A stretch of DNA of 64,000 nt from Magnetospira sp. QH-2 (GCF_000968135.1 NZ_FO538765.1:1131819-1195818), one strand, 5' to 3'; positions 34,088 to 43,380 are shown, counted from the stretch's first letter. Notes: generated from the letters alone by a model not told the origin. Program-made: numbers and translations.

Positions 34088-36067
34088 ATGTATAGTAACG
34101 GACTTTGGTTAACAGGGATGGAACAAGCGTTGAAGGTCGCTCTTTCGCAGATCAATAACAGCTTTTCCGATCAGTTCTACCTGCCCTATGCGGCGGGGGC
34201 GTTGGAGGCCTATGTTCGGCAGCGCGCCATTGCTCCCGAGCGTTTCACGTTCTTGCCGCCGGTCTATAAGCGTCAACCCGTCGAACAGATTGTCGCACAG
34301 ATGGCCGAAGCCGATGTGCGTGGCTTCAGCGTCTATGTCTGGAACATCAATATCTCGTTGGAGGCCGCAAGGCGGCTCAAACAACAAGACCCGGACAAAC
34401 TGATTGTATTCGGCGGGCCCCATGTGCCGGACAATCCAGAGACTTTTCTTCGCGACCACCCCTTTGTCGATCTGGTGGTCCATGGCGAGGGCGAGCAGAC
34501 CTTTCTGGAGATCCTGGAAGCAGCCACCGACGAATCGGCCTGGCGGGGCATTGAGGGAATTGGATTCATGGGATCGGATGGCGCGCTGGTGCAAACACCG
34601 CGCCGCCCACGCATGCGGGATCTGGCCTCAATGCCGTCCCCTTTCCTGGAAGGGGTATTCGACCCCATCATGGCGGCGGAGAAAGATGCCGGATGGATCG
34701 GATTGTGGGAGACCAATCGGGGCTGCCCCTTTCAGTGCACCTATTGTGACTGGGGCTCCGCCGTGGCGGCCAAGGTCACCAAGTTCTCCATGGAGCGTCT
34801 GAAGGCCGAGGCCGAATGGTTCTCCCGCAACCGGATCGAGTTCATTTTCTGTTGTGACGCCAACTTCGGTATTTTGCCTCGGGATGCCGATCTGGCGCGG
34901 ATCGTCGCTGCTCTCAAAGCAGACTCCGGCTATCCCGGAGCCCTGTCGGTCCAAAACACCAAGAATGCCACCGAGCGGGCCTACGAGACCCAGAAAATCC
35001 TTTCAGACTCCGGCCTGAGCAAGGGGGTCGCCCTGTCCATGCAGAGCATCAATCAGGGGGCGCTGGAAAATATCAAGCGGGACAACATCTCTTTGGATAG
35101 CTACTTCGACCTACAGCACCGCTTCACCGAAGACGGTGTCGAGACCTTTTCCGACCTTATTCTGGGGCTGCCGGGAGAGACCTATGACAGCTATGTGCAA
35201 GGCATCGACCATCTGATTTCCAATGGTCAGCACAACCGGATCCAGTTCAACAATCTAACCATCCTGCCCAATGCCGAAATGGCCGACCCGACCTATCGCG
35301 CCCGGCATGGGCTCAAGACTGTTTGGAATGAGATCATCAATATCCACGGGTCCAGGGAAACCTTCCCCGACGATGTGCCGGAGTCCCAGGAGACCGTCAT
35401 TGCCACCGCCAGCCTGCCCGAGGCGGATTGGCGGCGGGCCCGCGCCCTGTCCTGGATGAGTGCCTTTCTCTATTTTGACAAGCTGTTGCAGTTTCCCTTG
35501 ATGGTGGCCCATGTGCGCCACGGACAGGCTTATGGCGCTTTGTTCGAGGCTTTCATGTCGGCCGATGGGGCCCGGTTTCCCCTGCTTCGAGAGATTGCCG
35601 ACTTTTTCCTCGACGAGGCATCGGTCATTCAGGCAGGCGGAGCCGAGTTCCACTATTCTGCCAAATGGTTGGGCATTCACTGGCCCGCCGATGAATTTAT
35701 CTATTTGCGCCTGACCGCCGAAGACCAGATGGACGCGTTCTACGAAGAGGCCGCCGGAATGCTGTCTTGGCTGTGTGATGACCCCGCAGAGGGCGCCCTG
35801 GCCGATGCTCTGGCCTATAACCGGGCGCTGATCAGTCATCCCTTTCTTGAACACGACCTGACCTTGGACTTGACCTTCGATCTGCCGGCTTTCATCGGGG
35901 CGTACCGACAGGGGCGCGTCGAACCCATCAACAAGAAGCCGGTGCGTGTAACGGTGCGCCGGACGGACCGATCATGGCCCGATTTCGACAGTTGGGCGCG
36001 GGAAGTGGTTTGGTGGGGCAATAAAAAAGGCGATTACCTCTACCGGGATCAAGGGCAAGTTGGGTAG
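34088..36067 (+). CDS. B12-binding-domain radical SAM protein
   Basis: A 659-residue protein. The N-terminal ~150 residues have a cobalamin-binding-like fold (GFSVYVWNINISLEAARRLK, VFGGPHVPDNPETFL) without the DxHxxG histidine. The radical SAM core follows with CPFQCTYC after TNRG, then DLILGLPGETYDSYV. About 250 further residues of unknown fold end the chain. ATG 34088 has a GGGCGGA site; ATG 34118 (MEQALKVALSQ) is an alternative. It leads the operon with the ColD-like, SDR and GDP-fucose-synthase-like genes, so methylation or another radical step on that sugar or its lipid-linked product is plausible. Confidence 0.8.
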   Translation: MYSNGLWLTGMEQALKVALSQINNSFSDQFYLPYAAGALEAYVRQRAIAPERFTFLPPVYKRQPVEQIVAQMAEADVRGFSVYVWNINISLEAARRLKQQDPDKLIVFGGPHVPDNPETFLRDHPFVDLVVHGEGEQTFLEILEAATDESAWRGIEGIGFMGSDGALVQTPRRPRMRDLASMPSPFLEGVFDPIMAAEKDAGWIGLWETNRGCPFQCTYCDWGSAVAAKVTKFSMERLKAEAEWFSRNRIEFIFCCDANFGILPRDADLARIVAALKADSGYPGALSVQNTKNATERAYETQKILSDSGLSKGVALSMQSINQGALENIKRDNISLDSYFDLQHRFTEDGVETFSDLILGLPGETYDSYVQGIDHLISNGQHNRIQFNNLTILPNAEMADPTYRARHGLKTVWNEIINIHGSRETFPDDVPESQETVIATASLPEADWRRARALSWMSAFLYFDKLLQFPLMVAHVRHGQAYGALFEAFMSADGARFPLLREIADFFLDEASVIQAGGAEFHYSAKWLGIHWPADEFIYLRLTAEDQMDAFYEEAAGMLSWLCDDPAEGALADALAYNRALISHPFLEHDLTLDLTFDLPAFIGAYRQGRVEPINKKPVRVTVRRTDRSWPDFDSWAREVVWWGNKKGDYLYRDQGQVG

Positions 36068-36103
36068 AGTCCTGCCCCATGGAAATGATGGTTGAGGAAT
36101 GAG

Positions 36104-37393
36104 ATGACCACGGACGATCCACTTTGGGAAGATGTGCAACGGGCTATCGAGGCCTATTGCAAGGCGTCGCAGCGTCCGGTCTTCCATCCGGACAATCCCA
36201 TGGTCCGACTGCACGAACCCACTTTTGGCGCCGAAGAGGTTGGCGCGGTGGCTCGCTGCATGGCTTCCACTCAGGTCACCATGGGGCCGCGTGTGCGGGC
36301 GTTTGAGCAGGCCTGTGGCGCCGCATTCGGATCCAACCAAGCCGTTTCGGTCAATTCGGGCTCATCGGCCAACCTTTTGGCCCTTGCCGCCCTGTGCAAC
36401 GGGGAGACCGAAGGGGGGCTGAGGCCCGGAGATGAAGTGATCGTTTCGGCGCTTTCCTGGTCGACCACGGTCTGGCCCTTGGTCCAGCACGGTCTGGTGC
36501 CGGTGATCGTCGATATCGATCTTCATAGCTTGAACATTGATCCCGAAGCGGTGGAACAGGCCATCGGCCCCAAGACCCGTGCCGTGATGCCGGTTCATGT
36601 CTATGGCAATCCCTGCGACATGGCGACATTGCTGCGTATTTGCGATGCCCATGATCTTATCTTGATTGAGGATTGCTGCGAAGCCATGGGGGCCCGCTAT
36701 GATGGGCGTCCGGTGGGGCAGTTCGGGAGGGTTGGGACCTATAGTTTCTATTTCTCCCACCATATCACCACCATGGAAGGCGGGCTTTGTATCAGTAGCG
36801 ACCAAGACCTGGGCGAGCGCATGCGGATTCTGCGCGCCCATGGCTGGTTGCGCGATGTGGAAGATCCGTCCCGCTATGCGGCGGATTTCCCCGACGTGGA
36901 CCCGCGGTTTCTATTCGTCAACGCCGGCTACAATCTGCGCCTGACAGAGCCACAAGGCGCCATGGGGCTGATTCAACTGGGAAAACTGGAAGGATTTGTC
37001 ACCGCGCGGCGGCAGGTGGCAAGCTGGCTGCGGACCGCCCTGGCTCCCCTGGAAGATCGTCTGCGTTTCCAGCGGGAAACCATCGGCGGGATCCATTCCT
37101 GGTTTGGCTTTCCCATCATCTTGCGCGACGGGGCGGGCCCGACTGTTGATGATGTTCGGGCATATCTGCAATCCCGGGGTGTGGAAAGTCGGCCTATGTT
37201 GTGCGGCAACATTGCGCGACAACCTGGCATGAAGCTTTTCCCGCACAGGGTATCCGGCCCCTTGGACCATGCCGACCGCGTGATGGCGCGCGGCTTCTCC
37301 ATTGCCTGTCATCAGGATGTGTCCGAGGCAGCGGTGGAATACATGGCGGCATGCCTTGAGCAAAGCCTGAACGGATCCGAATCTTGTACCTGA
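36104..37393 (+). CDS. PLP-fold 3-dehydratase, ColD-like
   Basis: A 429-residue member of the DegT aminotransferase fold in which the Schiff-base lysine is replaced by histidine (His219 in SFYFSHHITTMEGG). This is the hallmark of sugar 3-dehydratases such as ColD and RfbH/E1, which bind PMP and remove the C3 hydroxyl. LILIEDCCEAMGARYDG and HSWFGFPIIL fit this branch. It lacks the cysteine cluster for the 2Fe-2S centre found in RfbH/E1, so it should work like ColD without an iron-sulfur reductase. ATG 36104 follows a GAGGA site. The substrate is expected to be a GDP-4-keto-6-deoxy sugar from the dehydratase at 32300. Confidence 0.84.
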   Translation: MTTDDPLWEDVQRAIEAYCKASQRPVFHPDNPMVRLHEPTFGAEEVGAVARCMASTQVTMGPRVRAFEQACGAAFGSNQAVSVNSGSSANLLALAALCNGETEGGLRPGDEVIVSALSWSTTVWPLVQHGLVPVIVDIDLHSLNIDPEAVEQAIGPKTRAVMPVHVYGNPCDMATLLRICDAHDLILIEDCCEAMGARYDGRPVGQFGRVGTYSFYFSHHITTMEGGLCISSDQDLGERMRILRAHGWLRDVEDPSRYAADFPDVDPRFLFVNAGYNLRLTEPQGAMGLIQLGKLEGFVTARRQVASWLRTALAPLEDRLRFQRETIGGIHSWFGFPIILRDGAGPTVDDVRAYLQSRGVESRPMLCGNIARQPGMKLFPHRVSGPLDHADRVMARGFSIACHQDVSEAAVEYMAACLEQSLNGSESCT

Positions 37394-38169
37394 TCAGCGG
37401 CACATCGAGTGGATTGGGGAGGCACCTTCTGGGGGCCTTGGGGGGGCGTGCCTTCCATCGCCACCAGCCCGCCGCGGAACAAGCCTTGGACGATGGACGC
37501 CCCTATCAAGCCATCATCCATTGCGCCAGCAATGCCGCCCATGATCTGACGGAATCGGATCTGCCCGGGTTTTTCGAGGACCATGTGGGGCTGACCAGAG
37601 CGCTGCTGGGGCTGCCGCACGAGCGCTTTGTTTTCCTGTCCACCATTGATCTATATCCCCGGGATGACCAGCGACACCATGCCGAGGAGGCCATTGCCAT
37701 TGACGAACTCAAAGGTCCTTATGCCGTGGCCAAGGCGTTGTCGGAACAACATGTGCGGGAGAATGGAAACGCGCCGTTGATCTTGCGGCCGGCATCTCTC
37801 ATAGGGCCTTATGCCCGTAGGAGTACCTTGATCCGCATGGCGCTGGATCCGCATCCTCAAGTGTCATTGACCGCAGACAGTACTTTCGGTGTCGTTGCCC
37901 ATGAAACCGTCGAGACCTTCATGAAAACCTGTTTGGACCAAGGCATCGCCGGGACCTTCAATCTTGCGGCGCGGGGCACTTTGCGCTTGTCAGAGCTGGC
38001 GATTGCCCTAAACAAAGATATCGCCTTTGGGAACATTTCCTATCGGGTTCCGCGGTTGGATACCCAACCAGCCCAAGACCTCTGTCCGAGCCTCGGCGCA
38101 AGCGCGATGGACGTGGTGATGGCGTTTGTTCAACAAATGGCGGGGAATCGCGGGGAGGCGGTTGGATGA
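37384..38169 (+). CDS. Short NAD(P)-dependent SDR (sugar reductase-like)
   Basis: A 261-residue SDR with SGTSSGLGRHLLGAL as nucleotide-binding motif and LSTIDLYP plus YAVAKALSEQH as active site (Ser/Thr, Tyr-x3-Lys). It is short for an extended SDR, and the C-terminal substrate part is reduced. The TTG start at 37384 overlaps the ColD-like stop by ten bases, and its stop overlaps the next start (ATGA). It may be the C4 reductase of the 3,6-dideoxy sugar, with the next gene acting as epimerase-reductase, or the other way round. Confidence 0.72.
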   Translation: MYLISGTSSGLGRHLLGALGGRAFHRHQPAAEQALDDGRPYQAIIHCASNAAHDLTESDLPGFFEDHVGLTRALLGLPHERFVFLSTIDLYPRDDQRHHAEEAIAIDELKGPYAVAKALSEQHVRENGNAPLILRPASLIGPYARRSTLIRMALDPHPQVSLTADSTFGVVAHETVETFMKTCLDQGIAGTFNLAARGTLRLSELAIALNKDIAFGNISYRVPRLDTQPAQDLCPSLGASAMDVVMAFVQQMAGNRGEAVG

Positions 38170-39119
38170 CCGGACAGCCGTTGTTTGATCTGACCGGTCA
38201 GCGGGTTTTCGTCGCTGGTCATGGGGGGATGGTGGGGCGCGCGCTGGTCCGCCGATTGGCCAAGGAGCCCTGCGAGGTATTGACGGTTCCGCGATCCCAG
38301 CTGGATTTGACCCGGCAATCGGATGTGGAATCCTGGTTCGCCCAAAACAATCCGGATGTGGTGATCGTGGCGGCGGCCAAAGTGGGCGGGATCAAGGCCA
38401 ATGATAGCCAGCCGGTTTCCTTCCTCTCCGAGAACCTGAGTATCGCCAGCAATGTGATTCAGGCGGCCTGGCAACATCAGGTCCGCAAGCTGCTATACCT
38501 GGGCGCGGCATGTCTCTATCCCCGGGAGGCCGCCCAACCCATTGCCGAAAGCGCCCTTTTAGGCGGCTCATTGGAGCCGACCAATCAATGGTATGCGGTG
38601 GCCAAGATTGCTGGATTGAAACTCTGCCAAGCCTATCGCCGACAGCATGGCGCGGATTTCATTTCAGCCATTCCAGCCAATCTTTATGGACCGGGGGACA
38701 GCTTTGATCCGGAAAACAGCCATGTGATCCCGAGCCTGATAGCAAAAATGCACCGGGCACGCCAGGAGGGTCATTCCCATGTGACCCTTTGGGGAACAGG
38801 GACGCCGGTCCGTGATTTTCTGTATGTGGATGACCTGGCGGATGCTCTGGTATATCTGCTCGGCCACTACGCCCAAGAGGAGCCGATCAATATTGGTTGC
38901 GGAGCCGGGCTGACGATCAAAGAGCTGGCACGGTCGGTTGCCGCGGTCGTGGGCTATCAGGGAGACCTCAGATTTGATCCGAGCAAGCCTGATGGCATGC
39001 CGCGCAAGGTACTCGATTCCACGCGCATGTCAGCCCTGGGCTGGCAGCCGGGAATAGGGTTGCTCACGGGCCTGGAGCAGACTTACGCCTGGTATCAGGC
39101 ACGGCAAGAAGATCTTTGA
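38166..39119 (+). CDS. GDP-L-fucose synthase/ColC-like enzyme
   Basis: A 317-residue SDR very close to GDP-fucose synthase and ColC. GHGGMVGRALVRRL, VAAAKVGGIKAN, LEPTNQWYAVAKIAG (Tyr-x3-Lys), and FDPENSHVIPSLI (catalytic His) are present. Oddity: the usual SSCIYP reads AACLYP, so the serine of the SDR triad is alanine while the epimerase cysteine is kept. This suggests altered catalysis, perhaps stronger epimerisation or substrate shift. It completes the plus-strand block after the ColD-like and short SDR genes and would give a GDP-L-colitose-like or dideoxyheptose product. Confidence 0.83.
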   Translation: MTGQPLFDLTGQRVFVAGHGGMVGRALVRRLAKEPCEVLTVPRSQLDLTRQSDVESWFAQNNPDVVIVAAAKVGGIKANDSQPVSFLSENLSIASNVIQAAWQHQVRKLLYLGAACLYPREAAQPIAESALLGGSLEPTNQWYAVAKIAGLKLCQAYRRQHGADFISAIPANLYGPGDSFDPENSHVIPSLIAKMHRARQEGHSHVTLWGTGTPVRDFLYVDDLADALVYLLGHYAQEEPINIGCGAGLTIKELARSVAAVVGYQGDLRFDPSKPDGMPRKVLDSTRMSALGWQPGIGLLTGLEQTYAWYQARQEDL

Positions 39120-39153
39120 TGATCCTCTTGCCGTTGCTGCCGCAGTGGTTGGT

Positions 39154-41994
39154 TTATTCTTCGATGGATTTCAGCAGGGCTTCGGCGTCGGCACGCTCCG
39201 CGAATGGCTCCTTGCTGGAGAGTGCCCTTTGCAAGTGTTCCTTGGCTTCTTCTCCGTCGCCCTTCTTGATCAAAGCCTGAGCGAGATGCAGGCGATACGA
39301 GGCCTTGGCTGGTTCCAACTGAACCGCTTGACGCAAGGCTTTCAAGGCGTTGGGCAGATCGTTGTTGGCCAAGTAAATAACACCGGCAGTGTCGGCGACG
39401 GTTGGTTGGTTCAGTGCATGGCGCTGTGCCATATCAACTTCGGTTCGGGCGGCGGAAAGCTCTCCAGTCTCATAGAGAAGCCATGCCAGATTGTTTCGCA
39501 CCACCCAGTTGGTTGGTTGCTTCTCGATGATAGCCCGGTACTCTTTTATGGCCGTCGGTTTATTGCCCATGTCCATGGCGCGGGTGGCATAGATGATCCG
39601 GGTGTCACTATCGTTTTCATTGGCTTGCAACCAATCGGACAAGGTTTTTTGAGCCTCCTGTTTCCTATCGGATTGCCAAAGTGCCGACGACAGGAGGCGC
39701 GTCAAATTGAGGGTGGGCTGCTTGATCTGCGGAAGGTTGGTTTGCAACAGTGAAATAGTATCGGTGGCCTTGCCTTGGGCCAGTGTGGACATGGCCTCCA
39801 ATTCAAGAAGTTCCGGATCAACCCCCTCTTTCGGCTTCATGGGGTCGTATAGAGCCCGCGCGTCGGCAAAGAGCGCGTCTTCGATGTGCAGGCGGGCAAG
39901 CAGCAGTCGGGAATTCCTGTGCATCGGCGTCAATTCGACGACCTTCTTCAAGGAGGTGATCAAACGGGAACGGTCCTTCGAGTTCAGATAGGCCGTGGCG
40001 AGCAGGTAGTGATTGTGGGCATTGTTGGGGTCAACTTTGACCAGCCGCCGGAGCGTATCCGCCGCATTGTCAAACTCTCTTGCCAACAGTTGCGCTTGGG
40101 CGACAACCTTCAATAGCCCCGCATGTTCCGGGTGTTGGCGCAAGATGGGGTGTGCGATACCAATTGCCTTAACCGGGTTGTTGTCCTGCAATTGGATGCG
40201 GGCAAGGGAGAGCTTCGGTTCGATGGCGCTGGGATTGGCTTCGGCGGCCTGACGGATCCATTTACGGGAGGCGTCGGTATTTTCGGCTTGTGCCTCCAAC
40301 TTGGCCAACATCATCATAAGTTCGGAATTCTTCGGATTGTGTTCGACCCCTTGCTGCAAATGGTCGCGGGCCGCATCAAGGTTATTGGCGGCCAGTTCCA
40401 GGTTCGCCAAATTCTTGGCCGCATCGACCGCACCGGGGTCTATTTCGAGCGACTTGGCGAATGTATCGCGTGCATCAGGCACTTTTCCCTCGGCGATATG
40501 GACAATGCCCTGCATCGAAAAGCCAACGGCATCCTTGGGTTTTTCATTTTGAATCCGCTGAGCCAGCGCATGGGCGTCTTCGAACTTCCGTTCCTTGAGT
40601 AGCGTCGCAAAGAGGGTGAAAACGGCGGTATCCAGGCTGGGATCCAGTTCGACGGCCCGTTGCAGGTTTTCGATCCCTTCTTCCGACCGTCCGAGGTTGA
40701 TCTTGATGGATCCCAGTTGGGCTTGGGTCGAAGCGTCGTCTGGTCGAATGGCCGCGACCTTCTCCATATAGATACGCCCGACTTCCATGTTCTGTGCCTG
40801 TAGAGCGGCAGCGCCGATCAAGGCCAGGATCTTCGCATCGTCCTGCGCATTTTCAGCCAAGGGTTCCAAAACAGTTACCGCTTGCCCCCCTTTGCCCAGT
40901 TGGTAAAGAGTGGCGCCGTAAAGCCGCCTGGCGCGTTCCTCGTGGGGGTTATCGGCAAGGTAGCCACCGATGAATTTCGCCGCCTGCTCGTATTCCTCAA
41001 GAGCGTATTTTGCCGCGCCGGCAACCAGCAGCGCGCTATCGTTGTTGGGGTCATTGGAGAGCAGCTTCGAAGTCAGTTTGTCCGCGGTGTCATAGTCCTG
41101 CTTCATATAGGCCACCAACGCCCGAAGGTGAGATACCAGTGGCAGGTCCGGCAGCAAATTATGTAACTTCTTGGTCAGTTCCTCCGCCTCTTCAATCTTG
41201 CTGCCCAGGATCAAGGCCCGAACCAATGAGATTTCGGGGACAGGGTTGCCGGGCATCAGCTTGGTGAGCTGTCGATAGGCGGTTTCTGCTTCGGTTGCTT
41301 GTCCTTGCGCCATGGCGATGTCGCCGGACAATGACACGACGTCCGCGGTGTCAGGGGCCAGTGCCACGGCTTTAGCCAGTAGCGCCTTGGCTCCATCCAA
41401 GTCGTTGGTGCCGACGGCAAGGCGGCATAATCCGATATAGGCACCGGGCAGATCGGACGAAAGCTTAAGGGCTTCATCGAAGGCACTGCGGGCATCGGCA
41501 CGGCGATTGAGAGCGTTGTGAGCCCGGCCCTGCTGTACGAGAAGAAGAGCCTTTTGGTGGTCGGTGGCATTGGCGGGCAAAGTCAGTTCGTTCAGGACCA
41601 TTTCCCCTTTGCCGAGAGAAATCCAGGTCCGGCTCAGGGGGGTCAACCATGCCTCAATGGGGGCATTGAGGTCGCGCGCGCGGAGAAATTCCCTTTCGGC
41701 GTTCCAGGCGTCCCCGGCATCCAGATAGGTATTGCCGATGAACAGACGGACATCAACATTGTCGGGATCGATCTTTAGCGCATTTTTTGCCTGGATCAGG
41801 GCGCTGCGAACATCGCCTTTGGCAATCTCTTTGCGCGCTTCACTCAAATAGCCCGCCGCGGATCGACTTTCCTGGACGACGTTGCCCTCTTTCTGGCCGC
41901 CATCATCACATCCTGTGACGACAAGAGCAGCGAGCAGGCCGGTAAAAATGGAAGTGGCCAATCGTCGGCGAAGGGGAGACGGGCTATGTTGCAT
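39154..41994 (-). CDS. prsT: PEP-CTERM/exosortase-type TPR-repeat lipoprotein (PrsT-like)
   Basis: A 946-residue lipoprotein. A basic N-terminus, hydrophobic stretch and lipobox VVTG-Cys29 give a signal peptidase II site. The rest is a long array of TPR units starting with YLSEARKEIAKGDVRSALIQAKNALKIDP, the pattern of the PrsT family tied to exosortase (PEP-CTERM) exopolysaccharide systems. The length is near the family's usual 900 or so. It should sit in the envelope as a periplasmic scaffold for polysaccharide assembly or export. No exosortase or PEP-CTERM substrate was found in the window. Confidence 0.82.
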   Translation of the reverse strand: MQHSPSPLRRRLATSIFTGLLAALVVTGCDDGGQKEGNVVQESRSAAGYLSEARKEIAKGDVRSALIQAKNALKIDPDNVDVRLFIGNTYLDAGDAWNAEREFLRARDLNAPIEAWLTPLSRTWISLGKGEMVLNELTLPANATDHQKALLLVQQGRAHNALNRRADARSAFDEALKLSSDLPGAYIGLCRLAVGTNDLDGAKALLAKAVALAPDTADVVSLSGDIAMAQGQATEAETAYRQLTKLMPGNPVPEISLVRALILGSKIEEAEELTKKLHNLLPDLPLVSHLRALVAYMKQDYDTADKLTSKLLSNDPNNDSALLVAGAAKYALEEYEQAAKFIGGYLADNPHEERARRLYGATLYQLGKGGQAVTVLEPLAENAQDDAKILALIGAAALQAQNMEVGRIYMEKVAAIRPDDASTQAQLGSIKINLGRSEEGIENLQRAVELDPSLDTAVFTLFATLLKERKFEDAHALAQRIQNEKPKDAVGFSMQGIVHIAEGKVPDARDTFAKSLEIDPGAVDAAKNLANLELAANNLDAARDHLQQGVEHNPKNSELMMMLAKLEAQAENTDASRKWIRQAAEANPSAIEPKLSLARIQLQDNNPVKAIGIAHPILRQHPEHAGLLKVVAQAQLLAREFDNAADTLRRLVKVDPNNAHNHYLLATAYLNSKDRSRLITSLKKVVELTPMHRNSRLLLARLHIEDALFADARALYDPMKPKEGVDPELLELEAMSTLAQGKATDTISLLQTNLPQIKQPTLNLTRLLSSALWQSDRKQEAQKTLSDWLQANENDSDTRIIYATRAMDMGNKPTAIKEYRAIIEKQPTNWVVRNNLAWLLYETGELSAARTEVDMAQRHALNQPTVADTAGVIYLANNDLPNALKALRQAVQLEPAKASYRLHLAQALIKKGDGEEAKEHLQRALSSKEPFAERADAEALLKSIEE

Positions 41995-42264
41995 GGTGAC
42001 TTATCCAGTCCGCTATGAATCAAATTGAAATGTGGTGTCAGCCTGAGACCCATGGGGGCAAAGCTCTTCGGGGCCATGCTGAAAGCCTTGATTCCAGAGA
42101 GAGTAGCGATATCGGCATCCGACCACAAGAGGCGAGACCTGGCCGCTAGGAGGTTGTTTCAATGAACCATTGATTCCGTGCCGGGGAGCGATCAAAATCG
42201 GCCTGCCCATCGCCCAAACACTCTGAAAATCCGCGCTCTCTTCACGGCGCCATGCCTAACGGAA
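41995..42264. promoter_or_regulatory. Divergent intergenic region
   Basis: These 270 bases lie between prsT (-) and the UDP-GlcNAc 2-epimerase gene (+). They must hold promoters for both, but no clear promoter, operator or RNA could be assigned. Reading frames here are short and not convincing. Confidence 0.3.
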
Positions 42265-43362
42265 ATGTCCTGTATGAGCCTGATCCACCTTATCGCCGGC
42301 GCGCGTCCTAATTTCATGAAAATCGCGCCTCTGTATCACCGTCTGGTCCGAGAGGATTGGTGTGAGCCGGTGTTGATCCATACGGGACAGCATTATGACC
42401 CCAGCATGTCCGATGCTTTTTTCCAGGATTTGGGCCTGCCGCAACCGGACATGCACCTGGGTATCGGCAGTGGGTCACACGCCGAACAGACCGGCAAGGT
42501 CATGACCGCTTACGAGAAGATCCTGATGGATCACCCCCCTGCCTGGACCGTCGTGGTGGGAGATGTGAACTCCACCATGGCCTGCACCCTGGCGGCGAAA
42601 AAGCTCTGTTTGCCGGTGGCCCATCTGGAAGCCGGATTGCGTAGCCGCGACCGCACCATGCCCGAAGAGATCAATCGTCTGGTTACCGATGTGATCGCCG
42701 ATCTGCTTTGGACACCCTCCCCGGACGCCGACGAAAACCTGCTGGCCGAAGGTGTGGCGCCGGAACGCATTGTCCGGGTTGGCAATATCATGCTGGATTC
42801 CTTCGAGATGGTCCGTGATCAGGTGGAGGCCGAGCGGGTCCCCGAGAGTCTCGGTCTGAGTAAAAAAGGCTATGGTCTGGTCACTCTGCATCGACCCAGC
42901 AACGTGGATGACGCCGAAACTCTAGCGGCCCTGGTTGAATCACTGGTTGTTGTATCAACCGATATCCCGCTGGTCTTTCCGATCCACCCGCGAACCCGCA
43001 AGAGCCTACAGGCACACGGATTGGAAAGCCGTTTGATAGAGGCCCCCAACATTCATCTCAGCGAGCCCATGGGGTATATCCGCTTCATGAGCCTGGTGCT
43101 CGGGTCCCGTCTGGTCCTGACCGATTCCGGTGGTATCCAAGAGGAGACCACCTATCTGGGCATTCCCTGTCTGACTCGCCGCGACACCACCGAACGCCCG
43201 ATCACCGTCACCGAGGGCACCAACCGGTTGGTCATGCCCAATGAGGTTGAGTCCTCTGTGCGTCAAGTGCTGAATGGTGACTGGCCCACCGGATCGCGAC
43301 CGGAATTTTGGGACGGTCATACGGCGGACCGGATCGCGGCTGATTTGGCGGGACGGGTCTAA
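42265..43362 (+). CDS. wecB: UDP-N-acetylglucosamine 2-epimerase (non-hydrolysing)
   Basis: A 365-residue GT-B-fold epimerase, expected to convert UDP-GlcNAc to UDP-ManNAc. IHLIAGARPNFMKIAPL, IHTGQHYD, VVGDVNSTMA, HLEAGLRS, MPEEINR and LTDSGGIQEETTYLG are all family hallmarks. ATG 42265 has a weak AACGGA site; ATG 42274 is equally possible. It provides a ManNAc-type precursor, potentially for the NeuB-dependent acid or for the repeating unit. It is followed by the IS/MITE. Confidence 0.86.
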   Translation: MSCMSLIHLIAGARPNFMKIAPLYHRLVREDWCEPVLIHTGQHYDPSMSDAFFQDLGLPQPDMHLGIGSGSHAEQTGKVMTAYEKILMDHPPAWTVVVGDVNSTMACTLAAKKLCLPVAHLEAGLRSRDRTMPEEINRLVTDVIADLLWTPSPDADENLLAEGVAPERIVRVGNIMLDSFEMVRDQVEAERVPESLGLSKKGYGLVTLHRPSNVDDAETLAALVESLVVVSTDIPLVFPIHPRTRKSLQAHGLESRLIEAPNIHLSEPMGYIRFMSLVLGSRLVLTDSGGIQEETTYLGIPCLTRRDTTERPITVTEGTNRLVMPNEVESSVRQVLNGDWPTGSRPEFWDGHTADRIAADLAGRV

Positions 43363-43380
43363 AGCCTTTCGCAGGCTGCT

